This document shows positions 55,765 to 64,000 of a DNA stretch of 64,000 bases, piece after piece (position 1 is the first letter of the stretch; every line of letters starts with the position of its first letter). The notes under the pieces are model-generated. The model was not told the DNA's origin and searched no databases. It saw only the letters and a program-made list of their open reading frames with translations. The translations under genes were made by a program, and so were the position numbers. The stretch comes from LMUY01 sp964235495 (GTDB lineage: Bacteria; Pseudomonadota; Alphaproteobacteria; Acetobacterales; Acetobacteraceae). The stretch is from positions 62,001 to 126,000 of the forward strand of contig CAXSAX010000001.1 in the NCBI GenBank assembly GCA_964235495.1, written 5' to 3'.

Positions 55765-56785
55765 CCCGAAGGCGGCGATTCGCGCCAAAGCGTTCGCCAT
55801 CGGCTTCGACGCCGTCGGCTTCGCACCTGCGTCGCTGGGACCGGAAGCGCGCGAGCGACTGGGCGCGTTTCTCACCGCAGGACAGCACGGCGACATGGGC
55901 TGGCTGGCGGAGCGCACCGCCGAGCGCAGCCACCCGAAGGCACTGTGGGCTGAAGCGCGCAGCGTGGTAGCCTTAGGTGTGTCCTACGCCCCTGCTGCTG
56001 ACCCGTTGGCCACGATAGGGCGGCCCGACTGCGGCAACATCTCCGTCTATGCCCGCAACCGCGACTACCACGAGTTGGTAAAGGGTATGCTTAAGCACTT
56101 GGCCCAGTTTGTTGCCAGCCGGTTTGGCCCGGCGGTCAAGGTGTTTGTGGACACGGCGCCCGTGATGGAGAAACCGCTCGCCGCCGCCGCCGGGTTGGGC
56201 TGGCAGGGCAAGCACACCAACTTGGTATCCCGCGCTCACGGTTCTTGGCTGTTCCTCGGCGAAATCTACACCACGCTCGACTTGCCGCCCGACCCGCCGC
56301 ACGCCGACCGTTGCGGCAGCTGCACGCGCTGCCTGCAAGCCTGCCCAACGGACGCCTTTCCTGCGCCTTACCGGTTGGATGCCACGCGCTGCATCTCGTA
56401 TCTCACCATCGAGCACCGCGGCCCCATCCCCGTGGCGCTACGCCCGGCGATGGGCAACCGCATTTACGGTTGCGACGACTGCTTGGCCGTCTGCCCATGG
56501 AACCGCTTTGCCGCGGCATCCCAGCACGCCAAGCTACAGGCGCGGCCGGAGATGGAAGCGCCCGAGTTGGCCCACCTGGCCACTTTGGACGACACCAGCT
56601 TCCGCGCGCTGTTTGCCGGCTCTCCAGTCAAGCGCATCGGGCGGGACCGGTTGGTCCGCAACGTGGCCATCGCCATCGGCAACTCGGCCGATCAGGCCTT
56701 GCGCCCCGTCGCTGCCCGGCTGGCGGCCGACGTGAACCCAGTGGTGGCGGAAGCGGGGGCTTGGGCGATGGCGCGGCTGGCGTAG
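55751..56785 (+). CDS. queG: Epoxyqueuosine reductase
   Basis: A 344-residue cobalamin- and iron-sulfur-dependent enzyme that reduces epoxyqueuosine to queuosine. N-terminal KAFAIGFDAVGFAPASLG and HGDMGWLAERTAERSHPK, then GQHTN-like GWQGKHTNLVSRAHGSWLFLGEIYT in pieces. Two 4Fe-4S clusters are in CGSCTRCLQACPTDAF and YGCDDCLAVCPWNRFA. The GTG at 55751 is chosen since it lies within the end of queF in a coupled arrangement (13-bp overlap) and gives the normal start; the upstream open frame is a shadow of queF. Confidence 0.9.
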   Translation: MAGADPKAAIRAKAFAIGFDAVGFAPASLGPEARERLGAFLTAGQHGDMGWLAERTAERSHPKALWAEARSVVALGVSYAPAADPLATIGRPDCGNISVYARNRDYHELVKGMLKHLAQFVASRFGPAVKVFVDTAPVMEKPLAAAAGLGWQGKHTNLVSRAHGSWLFLGEIYTTLDLPPDPPHADRCGSCTRCLQACPTDAFPAPYRLDATRCISYLTIEHRGPIPVALRPAMGNRIYGCDDCLAVCPWNRFAAASQHAKLQARPEMEAPELAHLATLDDTSFRALFAGSPVKRIGRDRLVRNVAIAIGNSADQALRPVAARLAADVNPVVAEAGAWAMARLA

Positions 56786-56839
56786 GGCCAATTGCTATCC
56801 ATACCGACCTGCCTTTCCTCTCGGTGGTAACCGAACATG

Positions 56840-57090
56840 GTGCACGGCTATTTGGCTTTGCGCTGCTTGCGGCTGGGTCGGCAATGATGTCGATGCGGGC
56901 TGCGTTCTCGCTGGCGGCAGGAATGGGAGATGCTGAGCGTCTGCTTGACGCAGCGAATGAACAGCTTGATCGCCCAGCGGCGCTTGCAGCTTGGCGCCGC
57001 ACGCCTTGCGGGAGAACCACGCCCCGGTCGCGCTGAGCCCGCTGAGCCCGCTGAGCGAGACTGTGGTGTTGGTCAGATGTCCTGCCCCGC
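56840..57090 (-). pseudogene. Decayed IS4-type transposase fragment
   Basis: On the minus strand CKRRWAIKLFIRCVKQTLSI matches the YRxRWxIELFFKWIKQxLRI block of IS4-type transposases (catalytic Glu replaced by Lys here). Shifted by one frame shortly after follows ASENAARIDIIADPAA, like the SENAVRIQIAVALIA continuation, and upstream HLTNTTVSLS resembles the FLTNN block. The frames are broken and the rest is absent. The flanks (56786-56839 and 57091-57267) show nothing I recognise. Confidence 0.5.
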
Positions 57091-57267
57091 CAAAGGTTGC
57101 GGCGCGTGACGTCCACCTTGCTGCACGATGGCCGCAAACAGGCTGGCATCGGCGTCGGCCAGGGTCGAGCGGCATTGGACGGGCATTCAGGAATGGAGCC
57201 GCGCCACATGGCCCTGTATCGCGCCCATGATCTTGAGTACATCGGTGCGAATGGCCTCTGGTATGAG

Positions 57268-57681
57268 TTACAACAACCCCAGCTCCCGCAGCCGCTGCGC
57301 CATCGCGTGCGGCATGGCGGCTTCGGGCGCATCCTTTGTCAGATCCTGCGGCGCGTCGGCGGCTTCCAGGTAACGCCAGCCCTGGAATGCCTTGACCGGC
57401 CGGCCCTGCACGGAAACCAGCGCCGGGTCGAGCAGGATGGCGGTGCAGGGGCTGCCATCCGGGCGCAGGGCAGGGTTCAGCCCGGTGATGCGCTGGCGGA
57501 CCAGCAGCGTGCCGCCGATCACCCAGTAGAGCGAGCCGCCGTCCAGCACCTCCGGGGCGCGGCGAGGCCGGTTGCGGGTCAGGTGAGCGAGCGGCGGGTC
57601 ATGCGCGGTGCGGTGCGCCTGCAGGATGCGCAGGTGGGCCGGATCGCGCACGCCGACGCCCATTTTGATGAGGTGAAGCAT
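57268..57681 (-). CDS. DUF1489 family protein
   Basis: A 137-residue cytoplasmic protein conserved in Alphaproteobacteria: LHLIKMGVGVRDPAHLRILQ, LDGGSLYWVIGGTLLVRQRITGL, CTAILLDPALVSVQGRPVKAFQGWRYL in pieces, and the C-terminal LRELGLL. The family has no established function. GAATTGAGGCAGG precedes the ATG. It is divergent from the aap operon. Confidence 0.83.
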   Translation of the reverse strand: MLHLIKMGVGVRDPAHLRILQAHRTAHDPPLAHLTRNRPRRAPEVLDGGSLYWVIGGTLLVRQRITGLNPALRPDGSPCTAILLDPALVSVQGRPVKAFQGWRYLEAADAPQDLTKDAPEAAMPHAMAQRLRELGLL

Positions 57682-57827
57682 CCTGCCTCAATTCGCGCAG
57701 AGTCGGGTGCAACGCCAGGGGCCATCGCAGCTGACGGCGTTTCCCAGTTGACGGATTGACTTGCGTTGCGATCACGGCGATGTCGCGTTGGTTGCAGGGC
57801 AGCCCTGCGACCAGCAAGGGTATGGGC

Positions 57828-58850
57828 ATGACGAGTTCCAAGGTGGCGGGCATTATCGCGTTCGCGGCCAGCCTGGCCGTCGGGGCGCACGCGCAAGGCT
57901 CCGGCTCGGCCACCATCGATGCCGTGCGGGCCCACGGCCAGTTGAGTTGCGGCGTCACCACGGGGGTCGCCGGGTTCTCCCTGCCGGACAGTCAGGGGGT
58001 GGAGCGTGGGATCGACGCCGATAATTGCCGCACCCTCGCCGCCGCTGTGCTGGGGGATGCGACCAAGGTCAAGTACGTGCCGCTCACCACCGTCAACCGG
58101 TTCACAGCGCTGCAATCGGGCGAAATAGATGTGCTGATCCGCGAGACCACCTGGACGCTCGGCCGCGAGGCCAGCCTGGGGCTCGAGTTCGCAGACGTGA
58201 ACTACTATGACGGCACCGGCTTCCTGGTGAAGAAGTCCGCAGGGGTGACGGCCGCCAAGCAGATGGACGGGGCCACCATCTGCGTGCAGCCCGGCACCAG
58301 CACCGAGCTCGCGATCGATGACTATTTCCGCAACAACACCATCAAGTTCACCCCCGTCGAGATTCAGGACCTGACCGAGATTCAGGGCGCCTTCCTGTCC
58401 GGCCGGTGCGATGCCTACTCGACGGACAGCTCGGCGCTAGCGGCGTTCCGGTTCCAGCAAGGCGCCAAGGCGGATGACCTTGTGCTGTTGCCGGAGATCA
58501 TCAGCAAGGAGCCGCTCGGGCCGATGGTGCGCAAGGGCGACGACAAGTGGCTGGATGTGGTGAAGTGGACGCACTATGCCGAATTGGCGGCGGAAGAGGC
58601 CGGCATCACCAGCAAGACCATCGACAGCTTTGCCTCCTCTGCCAACCCGGACATCAAACGGCTGCTGGGCACGGAAGGCGACATGGGCAAGGCACTCGGG
58701 CTGGACAACAAGTGGGCGTACAACGCGATCAAGCAGGTCGGCAATTTCGGCGAGATCTGGGACCGCAACATCACTGTGCTAGGGGTGCCGCGGGGCATCA
58801 ACAACCTATGGAACAAGGGCGGTCTGCAATACCCACCGCCAATCCGCTGA
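57828..58850 (+). CDS. aapJ: General L-amino-acid ABC transporter binding protein
   Basis: A 340-residue periplasmic binding protein. Signal peptide VAGIIAFAASLAVGAHAQ; then LSCGVTTGVAGFSLPDSQG, IDADNCRTLAAAVLGD, VKYVPLTTVNRFTALQSGEIDVLIRETTWT in pieces and a C-terminal LGLDNKWAYNAIKQVGNFGEIWDRN. These are the AapJ/BztA features for a broad amino-acid specificity (glutamate, aspartate and others). AAGGG sits before the ATG at 57828; an ATG six bases earlier is also possible. First gene of aapJQMP. Confidence 0.9.
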   Translation: MTSSKVAGIIAFAASLAVGAHAQGSGSATIDAVRAHGQLSCGVTTGVAGFSLPDSQGVERGIDADNCRTLAAAVLGDATKVKYVPLTTVNRFTALQSGEIDVLIRETTWTLGREASLGLEFADVNYYDGTGFLVKKSAGVTAAKQMDGATICVQPGTSTELAIDDYFRNNTIKFTPVEIQDLTEIQGAFLSGRCDAYSTDSSALAAFRFQQGAKADDLVLLPEIISKEPLGPMVRKGDDKWLDVVKWTHYAELAAEEAGITSKTIDSFASSANPDIKRLLGTEGDMGKALGLDNKWAYNAIKQVGNFGEIWDRNITVLGVPRGINNLWNKGGLQYPPPIR

Positions 58851-58859
58851 CGCCGCGCC

Positions 58860-60071
58860 ATGTCCGCCGCCGCCGCTGACCCGCCGCTACAGCCGCCCCG
58901 CGCCGCCCCACGCCGCCGAATGCGGCTGTCCTGGTCAGACCCGGCGTTGCGCAACGTCGTCTGGCAGGGCGTGGTGGTGGCTGTGTTCGCCGCTATCGTG
59001 GCCTACTTGGTGCACAACACGCGCACCAACCTAGCCGCCCGCCACATCGCCACCGGGTTCGCCTTCCTCGGACGCAACGCTGGCATCCCGATCGGCGAGA
59101 GTCTGCTGCCGTACAATCCGGCGGTCAGCACCTACGGCGAAGCGCTGGTCATCGGTGTCCTGAACACGCTCAAAGTGGCGGTGGTCGGCATTGTGCTGGC
59201 CACGGTGCTGGGCACGCTGATCGGGGTGGCGCGGCTATCGCGGAACTGGCTGCTGGCGCGCGTAGCGGCTGTTTACGTGGAGGTGGTGCGCGACGTGCCG
59301 CTGCTGCTGCAGCTGTTCTTCTGGTACATGCTGCTGCGGACGCTGCCCTCCGTGCGGGACGCGGCCAACCCGCTGCCGGGCGTGTTCCTGTCCAACCGAG
59401 GCGTCAAGCTGCCGCTGCTGGACTGGCAGCCGGCGCATAGCTGGGCGCTGGCAGCGTTTGGACTGGGGCTGGCCGGCACGGCGGCGTGGTCCCGCCTGGC
59501 GGCCCGGCGGCAGGCGGAGACGGGGGTGCGCCCGCCGGTGTGGCCGGTGGCCGTCGCACTGCTGGCGGGGCTGCCGCTGCTGGCCTGGGCGGCGCTCGGG
59601 GCGCCGTTCCAGCTGGACATGCCGGTCAAGGGCGGCTTCAACTTCCGCGGCGGTGGCACCCTAAGCCCAGAGTACGTGGCGTTGACGGCGGGGCTGGTGT
59701 TCTACACCGCCTCCTACATCGCCGAGATCGTGCGTTCCGGCATCCAGGCGGTGGCACAGGGCCAGTGGGAGGCTGGCGCCGCCCTCGGCCTGCGCCCGGG
59801 CGCCGTGCTCCGCCGCATCGTGCTGCCGCAGGCGCTGCGGGTGGTGATCCCGCCGATGACCAGCCAGTTCCTCAACCTGACCAAAAACAGCTCGCTGGCC
59901 GTGGCGATCGGCTACCAGGACGTGGTGTCGATCGACCAAACGACGCTGAACCAGACCGGGCAGGCCGTGGAGGGAATCAGTCTCCTGATGGCGGTGTTCC
60001 TAGCGATCAGCCTGTCGATCAGCCTGCTGATGAACTGGTATAACGCCCGTCTTGCGCTGGTGGGGCGGTGA
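58860..60071 (+). CDS. aapQ: L-amino-acid ABC transporter permease
   Basis: A 403-residue permease, long like AapQ. LSWSDPALRNVVWQGVVVAVFAAIVAYLVHN opens the first helix in pieces; LNTLKVAVVGIVLATVLGTLIGVARLS and VYVEVVRDVPLLLQLFFWYMLL follow; the conserved EAA loop is EAGAALGLRPGAVLRRIVLPQALRVVIP in pieces, ending with NLTKNSSLAVAIGYQDVV. The insert of about 120 residues between helices is typical of AapQ/BztB. Its stop overlaps aapM (GTGA). Confidence 0.9.
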   Translation: MSAAAADPPLQPPRAAPRRRMRLSWSDPALRNVVWQGVVVAVFAAIVAYLVHNTRTNLAARHIATGFAFLGRNAGIPIGESLLPYNPAVSTYGEALVIGVLNTLKVAVVGIVLATVLGTLIGVARLSRNWLLARVAAVYVEVVRDVPLLLQLFFWYMLLRTLPSVRDAANPLPGVFLSNRGVKLPLLDWQPAHSWALAAFGLGLAGTAAWSRLAARRQAETGVRPPVWPVAVALLAGLPLLAWAALGAPFQLDMPVKGGFNFRGGGTLSPEYVALTAGLVFYTASYIAEIVRSGIQAVAQGQWEAGAALGLRPGAVLRRIVLPQALRVVIPPMTSQFLNLTKNSSLAVAIGYQDVVSIDQTTLNQTGQAVEGISLLMAVFLAISLSISLLMNWYNARLALVGR

Positions 60072-61228
60072 GCGACCTCGCCGACCCGGTTCCGGCCACC
60101 GCCGGGTCGGCGGCAGCGGTGCTGCCTGGCCGCAGCCGTCCGCTCAGCCGAGTGCACGGCCCGGCGGCGTGGCTGCGGGCTAACCTGTTCGGTTCCTGGG
60201 CGTCCGGCCTGGCGACGGTCGTGTTTGGGGCGTTGCTGCTGCGATACGGCATCAGCTTCTTCGGGTGGGCGGTGGTGAACGCCGTATGGTCCGTGCCGCA
60301 GGGCGCGTCTGGTCCGGACACCAGCGCCTGCCGGGCGGTGCAGGGCATGGGGGCGTGTTGGGCGGTGATCGCCGACAAATACCGCTTCATCCTGTTCGGG
60401 CGCTATCCGTTCGCCGAGCAGTGGCGGCCGGCCGCGGCGGTGGCGCTGTTCATCGGGCTGTATGCCGTGTCCGCCTGGCGCCGGGCCTGGCGGCGGGAAC
60501 TGGCGCTGGTGTGGGTGGGCACACTGGCCGCCATCGGCGTGCTGATGTGGGGCGGCGTGCCGGGCCTCGCCTTCGTGCCGCAGGACGAGTGGGGTGGGCT
60601 GCCGCTGACGCTGATCCTGGCGACCTTTGGGCTGGCGTTCGCCTTCCCGCTCGCCGTGCTGGTGGCGCTGGGCCGCCGCTCGGCCCACCTGCCCGCCGTG
60701 CGGGTGCTATGCGTGCTGTACGTGGAGCTGATCCGCGGAGTGCCGCTGATCACCCTGCTGTTCATGGCCAGCGTGATGTTCCCGCTGTTCTTGCCGGAGG
60801 GGATGGATGTGGACAAGCTGTTGCGCGCCCAGGTCGCCATCATCCTGTTTGCCGCCGCCTATCTCGCCGAGGTGGTGCGCGGCGGCTTGCAAGCGCTGCC
60901 CAAGGGACAGTACGAGGCGGCAGACGCGCTCGGACTGTCGTACTGGCGCAAGACCGGGCTGATCGTGCTGCCGCAGGCGCTGCGGCTGGTGATCCCGCCG
61001 CTGGTCAACACCTTCATCGGCTTCTTCAAGGATACCAGCCTGGTGCTGATCATCGGCCTGTTCGACCTGCTCTCCGCCGGCAAGATTGCGCTCAGCGAGC
61101 CGGCCTGGTCCGCCTACTCCACGGAGGTGTACCTGGTGCTGGCCGCGATCTACTTCGCGTTCTGCGCCACCATGGCTCGCTACTCGCGCGGCCTGGAGCG
61201 CGAGTTCTCCCGCTCGCTCAACCGGTGA
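60068..61228 (+). CDS. aapM: L-amino-acid ABC transporter permease
   Basis: A 386-residue second permease. N-terminal SRVHGPAAWLRANLFGSW and WAVVNAVW, then VYVELIRGVPLITLLFMASVMFPLF-like LYVELIRGVPLITLLFMAS, EAADALGLSYWRKTGLIVLPQALRLVIPP (EAA loop) in pieces and TFIGFFKDTSLVLIIGLFDLL. Heterodimer partner of AapQ. GTG start overlapping aapQ; its stop overlaps aapP (GTGA). Confidence 0.9.
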   Translation: MSDLADPVPATAGSAAAVLPGRSRPLSRVHGPAAWLRANLFGSWASGLATVVFGALLLRYGISFFGWAVVNAVWSVPQGASGPDTSACRAVQGMGACWAVIADKYRFILFGRYPFAEQWRPAAAVALFIGLYAVSAWRRAWRRELALVWVGTLAAIGVLMWGGVPGLAFVPQDEWGGLPLTLILATFGLAFAFPLAVLVALGRRSAHLPAVRVLCVLYVELIRGVPLITLLFMASVMFPLFLPEGMDVDKLLRAQVAIILFAAAYLAEVVRGGLQALPKGQYEAADALGLSYWRKTGLIVLPQALRLVIPPLVNTFIGFFKDTSLVLIIGLFDLLSAGKIALSEPAWSAYSTEVYLVLAAIYFAFCATMARYSRGLEREFSRSLNR

Positions 61229-61977
61229 GCGGCGCCAACGCCCCGGCCATCCTGCTGGACCGGGTGAACAAGTGGTACGGCGTGATGCACGTGCTGCGGG
61301 ATGTGTCGCTGACAGTGGGGCAAGGCGAGCGGGTGGTGGTGTGCGGGCCGTCCGGCTCTGGCAAATCGACTATGATCCGCTGCATCAACCGGCTGGAGGC
61401 GCACCAGGAAGGCCGCATCCTGGTAGACGGCACGGAGCTGACCGATGACCTGCGCGCGCTGGATGTGGTGCGGCGCGAGGTCGGCATGGTGTTCCAGTCA
61501 TTCAACCTGTTCCCGCACCTGACCATCTTGGAGAACTGCACGCTGGCGCCGATCTGGGTGCGCAAGGTGCCCCGCGCGGAAGCGGAGGAACTGGCGATGG
61601 AGTATCTGCGCCGGGTCAGGATTCCGGAGCAGGCAGGGAAGTACCCGGGCCAGTTGTCGGGCGGGCAGCAACAGCGGGTGGCGATCGCGCGGGCGCTGTG
61701 CATGAAGCCGAAGATCATGCTGTTCGACGAGCCGACCTCGGCGCTGGACCCGGAGATGATCAAGGAGGTGCTGGACACGATGGTGGGGCTGGCGGAGACC
61801 GGCATGACGATGGTGTGCGTGACGCACGAGATGGGGTTTGCGCGCAAGGTGGCGGACCGGGTGGTGTTCATGGACCGCGGCGAGATCGTGGAGGCAGGGC
61901 CGCCGGAGGAGATGTTCGAGCGACCGCAAACGGAGCGTTTGAGGGGATTTTTAAGCCAAATTTTGAAGGAACATTGA
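61225..61977 (+). CDS. aapP: L-amino-acid ABC transporter ATPase
   Basis: A 250-residue ATPase of the GlnQ/AapP type. Walker A GPSGSGKSTMIRCINRLE near residue 42, VRREVGMVFQSFNLFPHLT (Q-loop), signature LSGGQQQRVAIARALCMKPK, Walker B IMLFDEPTSALDPEMI and H-loop VTHEMGFARKV, with the C-terminal IVEAGPPEEMFERPQTERLRGFL in pieces. GTG start in aapM. It ends the aap operon; an AT-richer 280-bp gap follows. Confidence 0.92.
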   Translation: MSGANAPAILLDRVNKWYGVMHVLRDVSLTVGQGERVVVCGPSGSGKSTMIRCINRLEAHQEGRILVDGTELTDDLRALDVVRREVGMVFQSFNLFPHLTILENCTLAPIWVRKVPRAEAEELAMEYLRRVRIPEQAGKYPGQLSGGQQQRVAIARALCMKPKIMLFDEPTSALDPEMIKEVLDTMVGLAETGMTMVCVTHEMGFARKVADRVVFMDRGEIVEAGPPEEMFERPQTERLRGFLSQILKEH

Positions 61978-62256
61978 TGTTGGAGATTATTTGCAGGCTG
62001 CTTATGAAAATAGAGTATTAGGTCGTAAGCAAAACAACATGGGTTCACCTACTGAAAAATAGCTGCTGCTTATAAATGCAAGGTTTATAGGTAAGAGACA
62101 TAGAACAGCATAGCAATATGTCTGGCATCAGATTGGATCATCTCTTCCTTCCGTATCTTTGAGCGCGTTAGTGCTCATCCAGGATCATATATGGTCTGGC
62201 ATCGCGTGCGCTCGGAGGGCGTCGGCTCGCTCGGGAAAAGCTCCAAGGCAGCGTCT
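61978..62256. other. AT-richer gap between aapP and the sensor kinase
   Basis: About 280 bp between two convergent transcription units. Local composition is clearly richer in A and T, especially 61980-62130. Only very short frames are present and I see no strong hairpin with a T-run. It should hold the transcript ends of aapJQMP and of the kinase. Confidence 0.5.
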
Positions 62257-63289
62257 TCACTCAGGTGCCACGGCTTCAAGGAAGGCCGTGATTTCGCAGA
62301 CGACGCCTTCCGGCCTGAAGGCAATCTCTGCTTTTCCCCTGAGTTCCGTGGCCAGGGCGCGTTCGATCAGCCGAGAGCCGAACCCTCTTTGCTTCGGAGG
62401 CTTTACGGGAGGGCCGCCGCGCTCGCGCCATTCCAGATGCAAACAGCGGACGCCGGACGTGTCCTCGATGCGCCAGCACACCGTCACGCATCCGCCGTCG
62501 ACCGACAACGCCCCATACTTCACGGCGTTGGTTGCAAGCTCGTGCATCGCCATAGTCAGCGAAGCGCTCCTGCGCCCATCAATCCACGCCCCAGGTCCGC
62601 TGATCGCGATGCGGTCGGGGGCATCGCGTTGCTGATAGGGTTCCAGCGCCATGCTGATGAGCTGATGCAGGGATGCGCCATCGCCGGCTCCCTGAATCAA
62701 CATGTCCCTGGGCGCCGGCCATGGCCTTCAGCCGGGCCGAGAACGCGTCCAGCGCGTCTCGCGCCGGCCGGCCTTGCCGGAAGGTTTGCGACGCGATGGC
62801 TCCGATCAAGGCCAGCAGATTCTTGATGCGATGACCCATCTCCGCCGTCAGCATTTGCGCGTGGGTTTCGGCCTTCGCTCGCGCGACGAGCTGGTCGCGC
62901 AACTCATATTGCCGTTGTCGCGCCAGCACGGCGGATTGCAAGATCAACACGAAGGTTGCGACCCGGATCGGACGGTCGAGGACAACGACGCCCTGCCGGG
63001 CGCCCAACATTTCTGCCGGGCTGCTTCGGGTCAGGCCTGGTCTCTTGCTCGCTCGACCATTCAGGAGGGTGACTGGCAGATTGGACCAGGTCGGCTGCGC
63101 ATCGAGCATGGCAACGAGGGCCGAGACGGTGCTCTCAGTGAGCGCTTCCTCGGTCAGCAAAATCGTTCCGTAGCTCTCGACCGGCTGTGCACGCAAATCG
63201 TCCATACTGTGGCATGAACGGCCGTGGAGCCCGGCTGTAGCAAGCGCCCGGCAGGCTAACTCGGCATCCCGCCCGAGCGGCGCCAGCAC
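62257..63289 (-). pseudogene. HWE/HisKA_2 sensor histidine kinase interrupted by a one-base frameshift
   Basis: Two consecutive minus-strand frames make one kinase. The first (from GTG 63289) has a receiver-like N-terminus, VLAPLGRDAELACRALATAGLHG, and the phospho-acceptor region ETHAQMLTAEMGHRIKNLLALIGAI. It continues to LKAMAGAQ near 62705 and then goes astray. The second resumes as DMLIQGAGDGASLHQLISMAL, followed by MHELATNAVKYGALS and RGFGSRLIERALATELRGKAEI, the HWE ATPase. Removing one G of CAGGGACATG joins them perfectly (AQ-DMLIQ). A true start may lie upstream, since protein-like sequence (EAVIDAAPEQLAREAGHGDETVLV precedes it) continues to 63355. Confidence 0.78.
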
Positions 63290-63348
63290 GAGAACCGTCT
63301 CGTCCCCGTGCCCGGCTTCCCTGGCCAGCTGCTCTGGCGCCGCGTCGA

Positions 63349-64000
63349 TTACGGCCTCACCTGACCCTGGAAGACCGGCATCCCGGACAGCACGCCGGAG
63401 AAGTCCTTGATCGGCCCACCGACGGAGATGCCGCCTGATGCCAGCTTCAGCTCGCGAATGGTGGTCTCATGCGCCCCGCTCCGCTTTTTGATGACCGAGA
63501 TCGCCTTGCGGACCGCGCCGGCTGCCTCGAAGTGGCGCAGCAGGACGACGGTGTCCGCCATGTAGCTGACATCAAGCGGTCCCTGGACGCCTTGCCCAAT
63601 CAGCCCGTGCTGCGACACGATCAGGATTGAGAGCACGCCGCTGTTGCTCAGGAACGCCAGCAGGTCGTGCATTTGCGCCACCAGCGCCTCTTCCTGGGGC
63701 ATGGCGTGGAAGTAGCCGGTCAGGCTGTCCATCACCACGATTTTGGCTTGTTCCTGTTCCACCGCGTTCCGCACCAGCTGGGAGAACTCGCCGGGCGACA
63801 GTTCGGCGGTGCTGATCGGCTTGATGCTGATGAGGCCGCTTGCAACCGACTCCCGCAGATTCATCCCGAGCCCCTTCGAACGGATGAGCAGGGTTTCCGG
63901 CCGCTCGTCAAAGCAGAACAGGGCCGTTCGCTTGCCCTGCTTGGCCGCTTGATAGGCGTACAACGTGGAAACCGAGGTCTTGCCGGTCCCAGTTGGCCCG
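63349..64000 (-). CDS. KaiC-like RecA-type ATPase, C-terminal domain (cut by window end)
   Basis: The last 216 codons of a RecA/KaiC-type ATPase. At the window edge the Walker A GPTGTGKTSVSTLYA is visible, then ALFCFDERPETLLIRSKGLGM, Walker B KIVVMDSLTGYFHAM, FLSNSGVLSILIVSQHGLIG and VVLLRHFEAAGAVRKAISVIKKRSGAHETTIRELKL in pieces. These are the features of the second KaiC domain in short bacterial KaiC-like proteins of Alphaproteobacteria, which usually pair with HWE kinases and act in stress or redox signalling rather than a full clock. Its stop lies just before the kinase frame. Confidence 0.87.
   Translation of the reverse strand, partial: GPTGTGKTSVSTLYAYQAAKQGKRTALFCFDERPETLLIRSKGLGMNLRESVASGLISIKPISTAELSPGEFSQLVRNAVEQEQAKIVVMDSLTGYFHAMPQEEALVAQMHDLLAFLSNSGVLSILIVSQHGLIGQGVQGPLDVSYMADTVVLLRHFEAAGAVRKAISVIKKRSGAHETTIRELKLASGGISVGGPIKDFSGVLSGMPVFQGQVRP

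Noticed and set aside
1..64000. tRNA, rRNA and riboswitch-like elements
   Set aside because: I scanned the gaps for T-loop-like GGTTCGA contexts and for conserved riboswitch cores near queF, nadA and the transport genes and saw nothing convincing. A covariance-model search would settle it.

Overview
The window is a 64-kb stretch of a very GC-rich alphaproteobacterial chromosome. Family content points to Acetobacteraceae/Rhodospirillales: an AapJQMP amino-acid transporter, a NadQ-type NAD regulator beside nadABC, DUF1489, an HWE histidine kinase next to a KaiC-like ATPase, a Tad/Cpa pilus, intracellular PHB depolymerase and a GNAT-Nudix fusion. Genes are packed, and most operons are joined by 4-nt ATGA/GTGA stop-start overlaps; I used these to choose many starts. 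I found no rRNA, tRNA or CRISPR array. LAYOUT. 1-3.2 kb (minus): gluQ followed by a putrescine-type ABC transporter (potF, potG, start of potH). 3.3-4.7 kb: a carboxylesterase and an HNH endonuclease. 4.7-7.2 kb (minus): three TadE/TadG-like pseudopilin and Von Willebrand-type genes. 7.7-10.2 kb (minus): an exported ClpP-like protease coupled to an MsbA-type ABC exporter. 10.3-11.6 kb: a low-GC islet and an IS5-family element with a frameshifting transposase. 11.6-16.4 kb: a 3-hydroxyacyl-CoA/carnitine-type dehydrogenase, a TetR regulator with a palindromic operator, PhaZ, a GNAT-Nudix fusion and a CinA-type protein. 16.4-21.5 kb (minus): a Gln-rich secreted protein, then an MCE lipid-transport operon headed by a polyamine-type binding protein. 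21.7-23.4 kb: DUF883 and holin-like membrane proteins and 3-hydroxyisobutyryl-CoA hydrolase. 23.6-32.9 kb: the main Tad locus (transglycosylase, flp, tadV, cpaB, secretin, short cpaD, cpaE, tadA, tadB, tadC, tadD). 33-42 kb: a CNT nucleoside transporter, a heavy-metal RND tripartite pump and a beta-barrel protein. 42.4-46.5 kb: a receiver protein, an AI-2E-family exporter with a long C-terminal extension, and small envelope proteins. 46.7-51.3 kb: nadQ, nadA, nadB, nadC and a coupled 62-aa protein. 51.3-57.2 kb: a queuosine block (queA, tgt, queF, queG) with a hydrolase and a VOC protein, bordered on both sides by decayed transposase fragments. 57.3-62 kb: DUF1489 and aapJQMP. 62.2-64 kb (minus): a KaiC-like ATPase cut by the window edge and an HWE kinase broken by a single-base frameshift. 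HOW THE PARTS WORK TOGETHER. The two Tad clusters, 17 kb apart, together supply a nearly complete tight-adherence pilus: pilin, peptidase, secretin, motor, platform and pseudopilins. nadQ and two palindromes before nadA suggest NAD-controlled de novo NAD synthesis. QueA, Tgt, QueF and QueG cover the later steps of queuosine tRNA modification. The most unusual points are queA lacking any ATG/GTG/TTG start at the expected place, the coupling of a periplasmic polyamine-type binding protein to an MCE operon, the exported ClpP/ABC pair, the AI-2E C-terminal domain, and the frameshifted sensor kinase.
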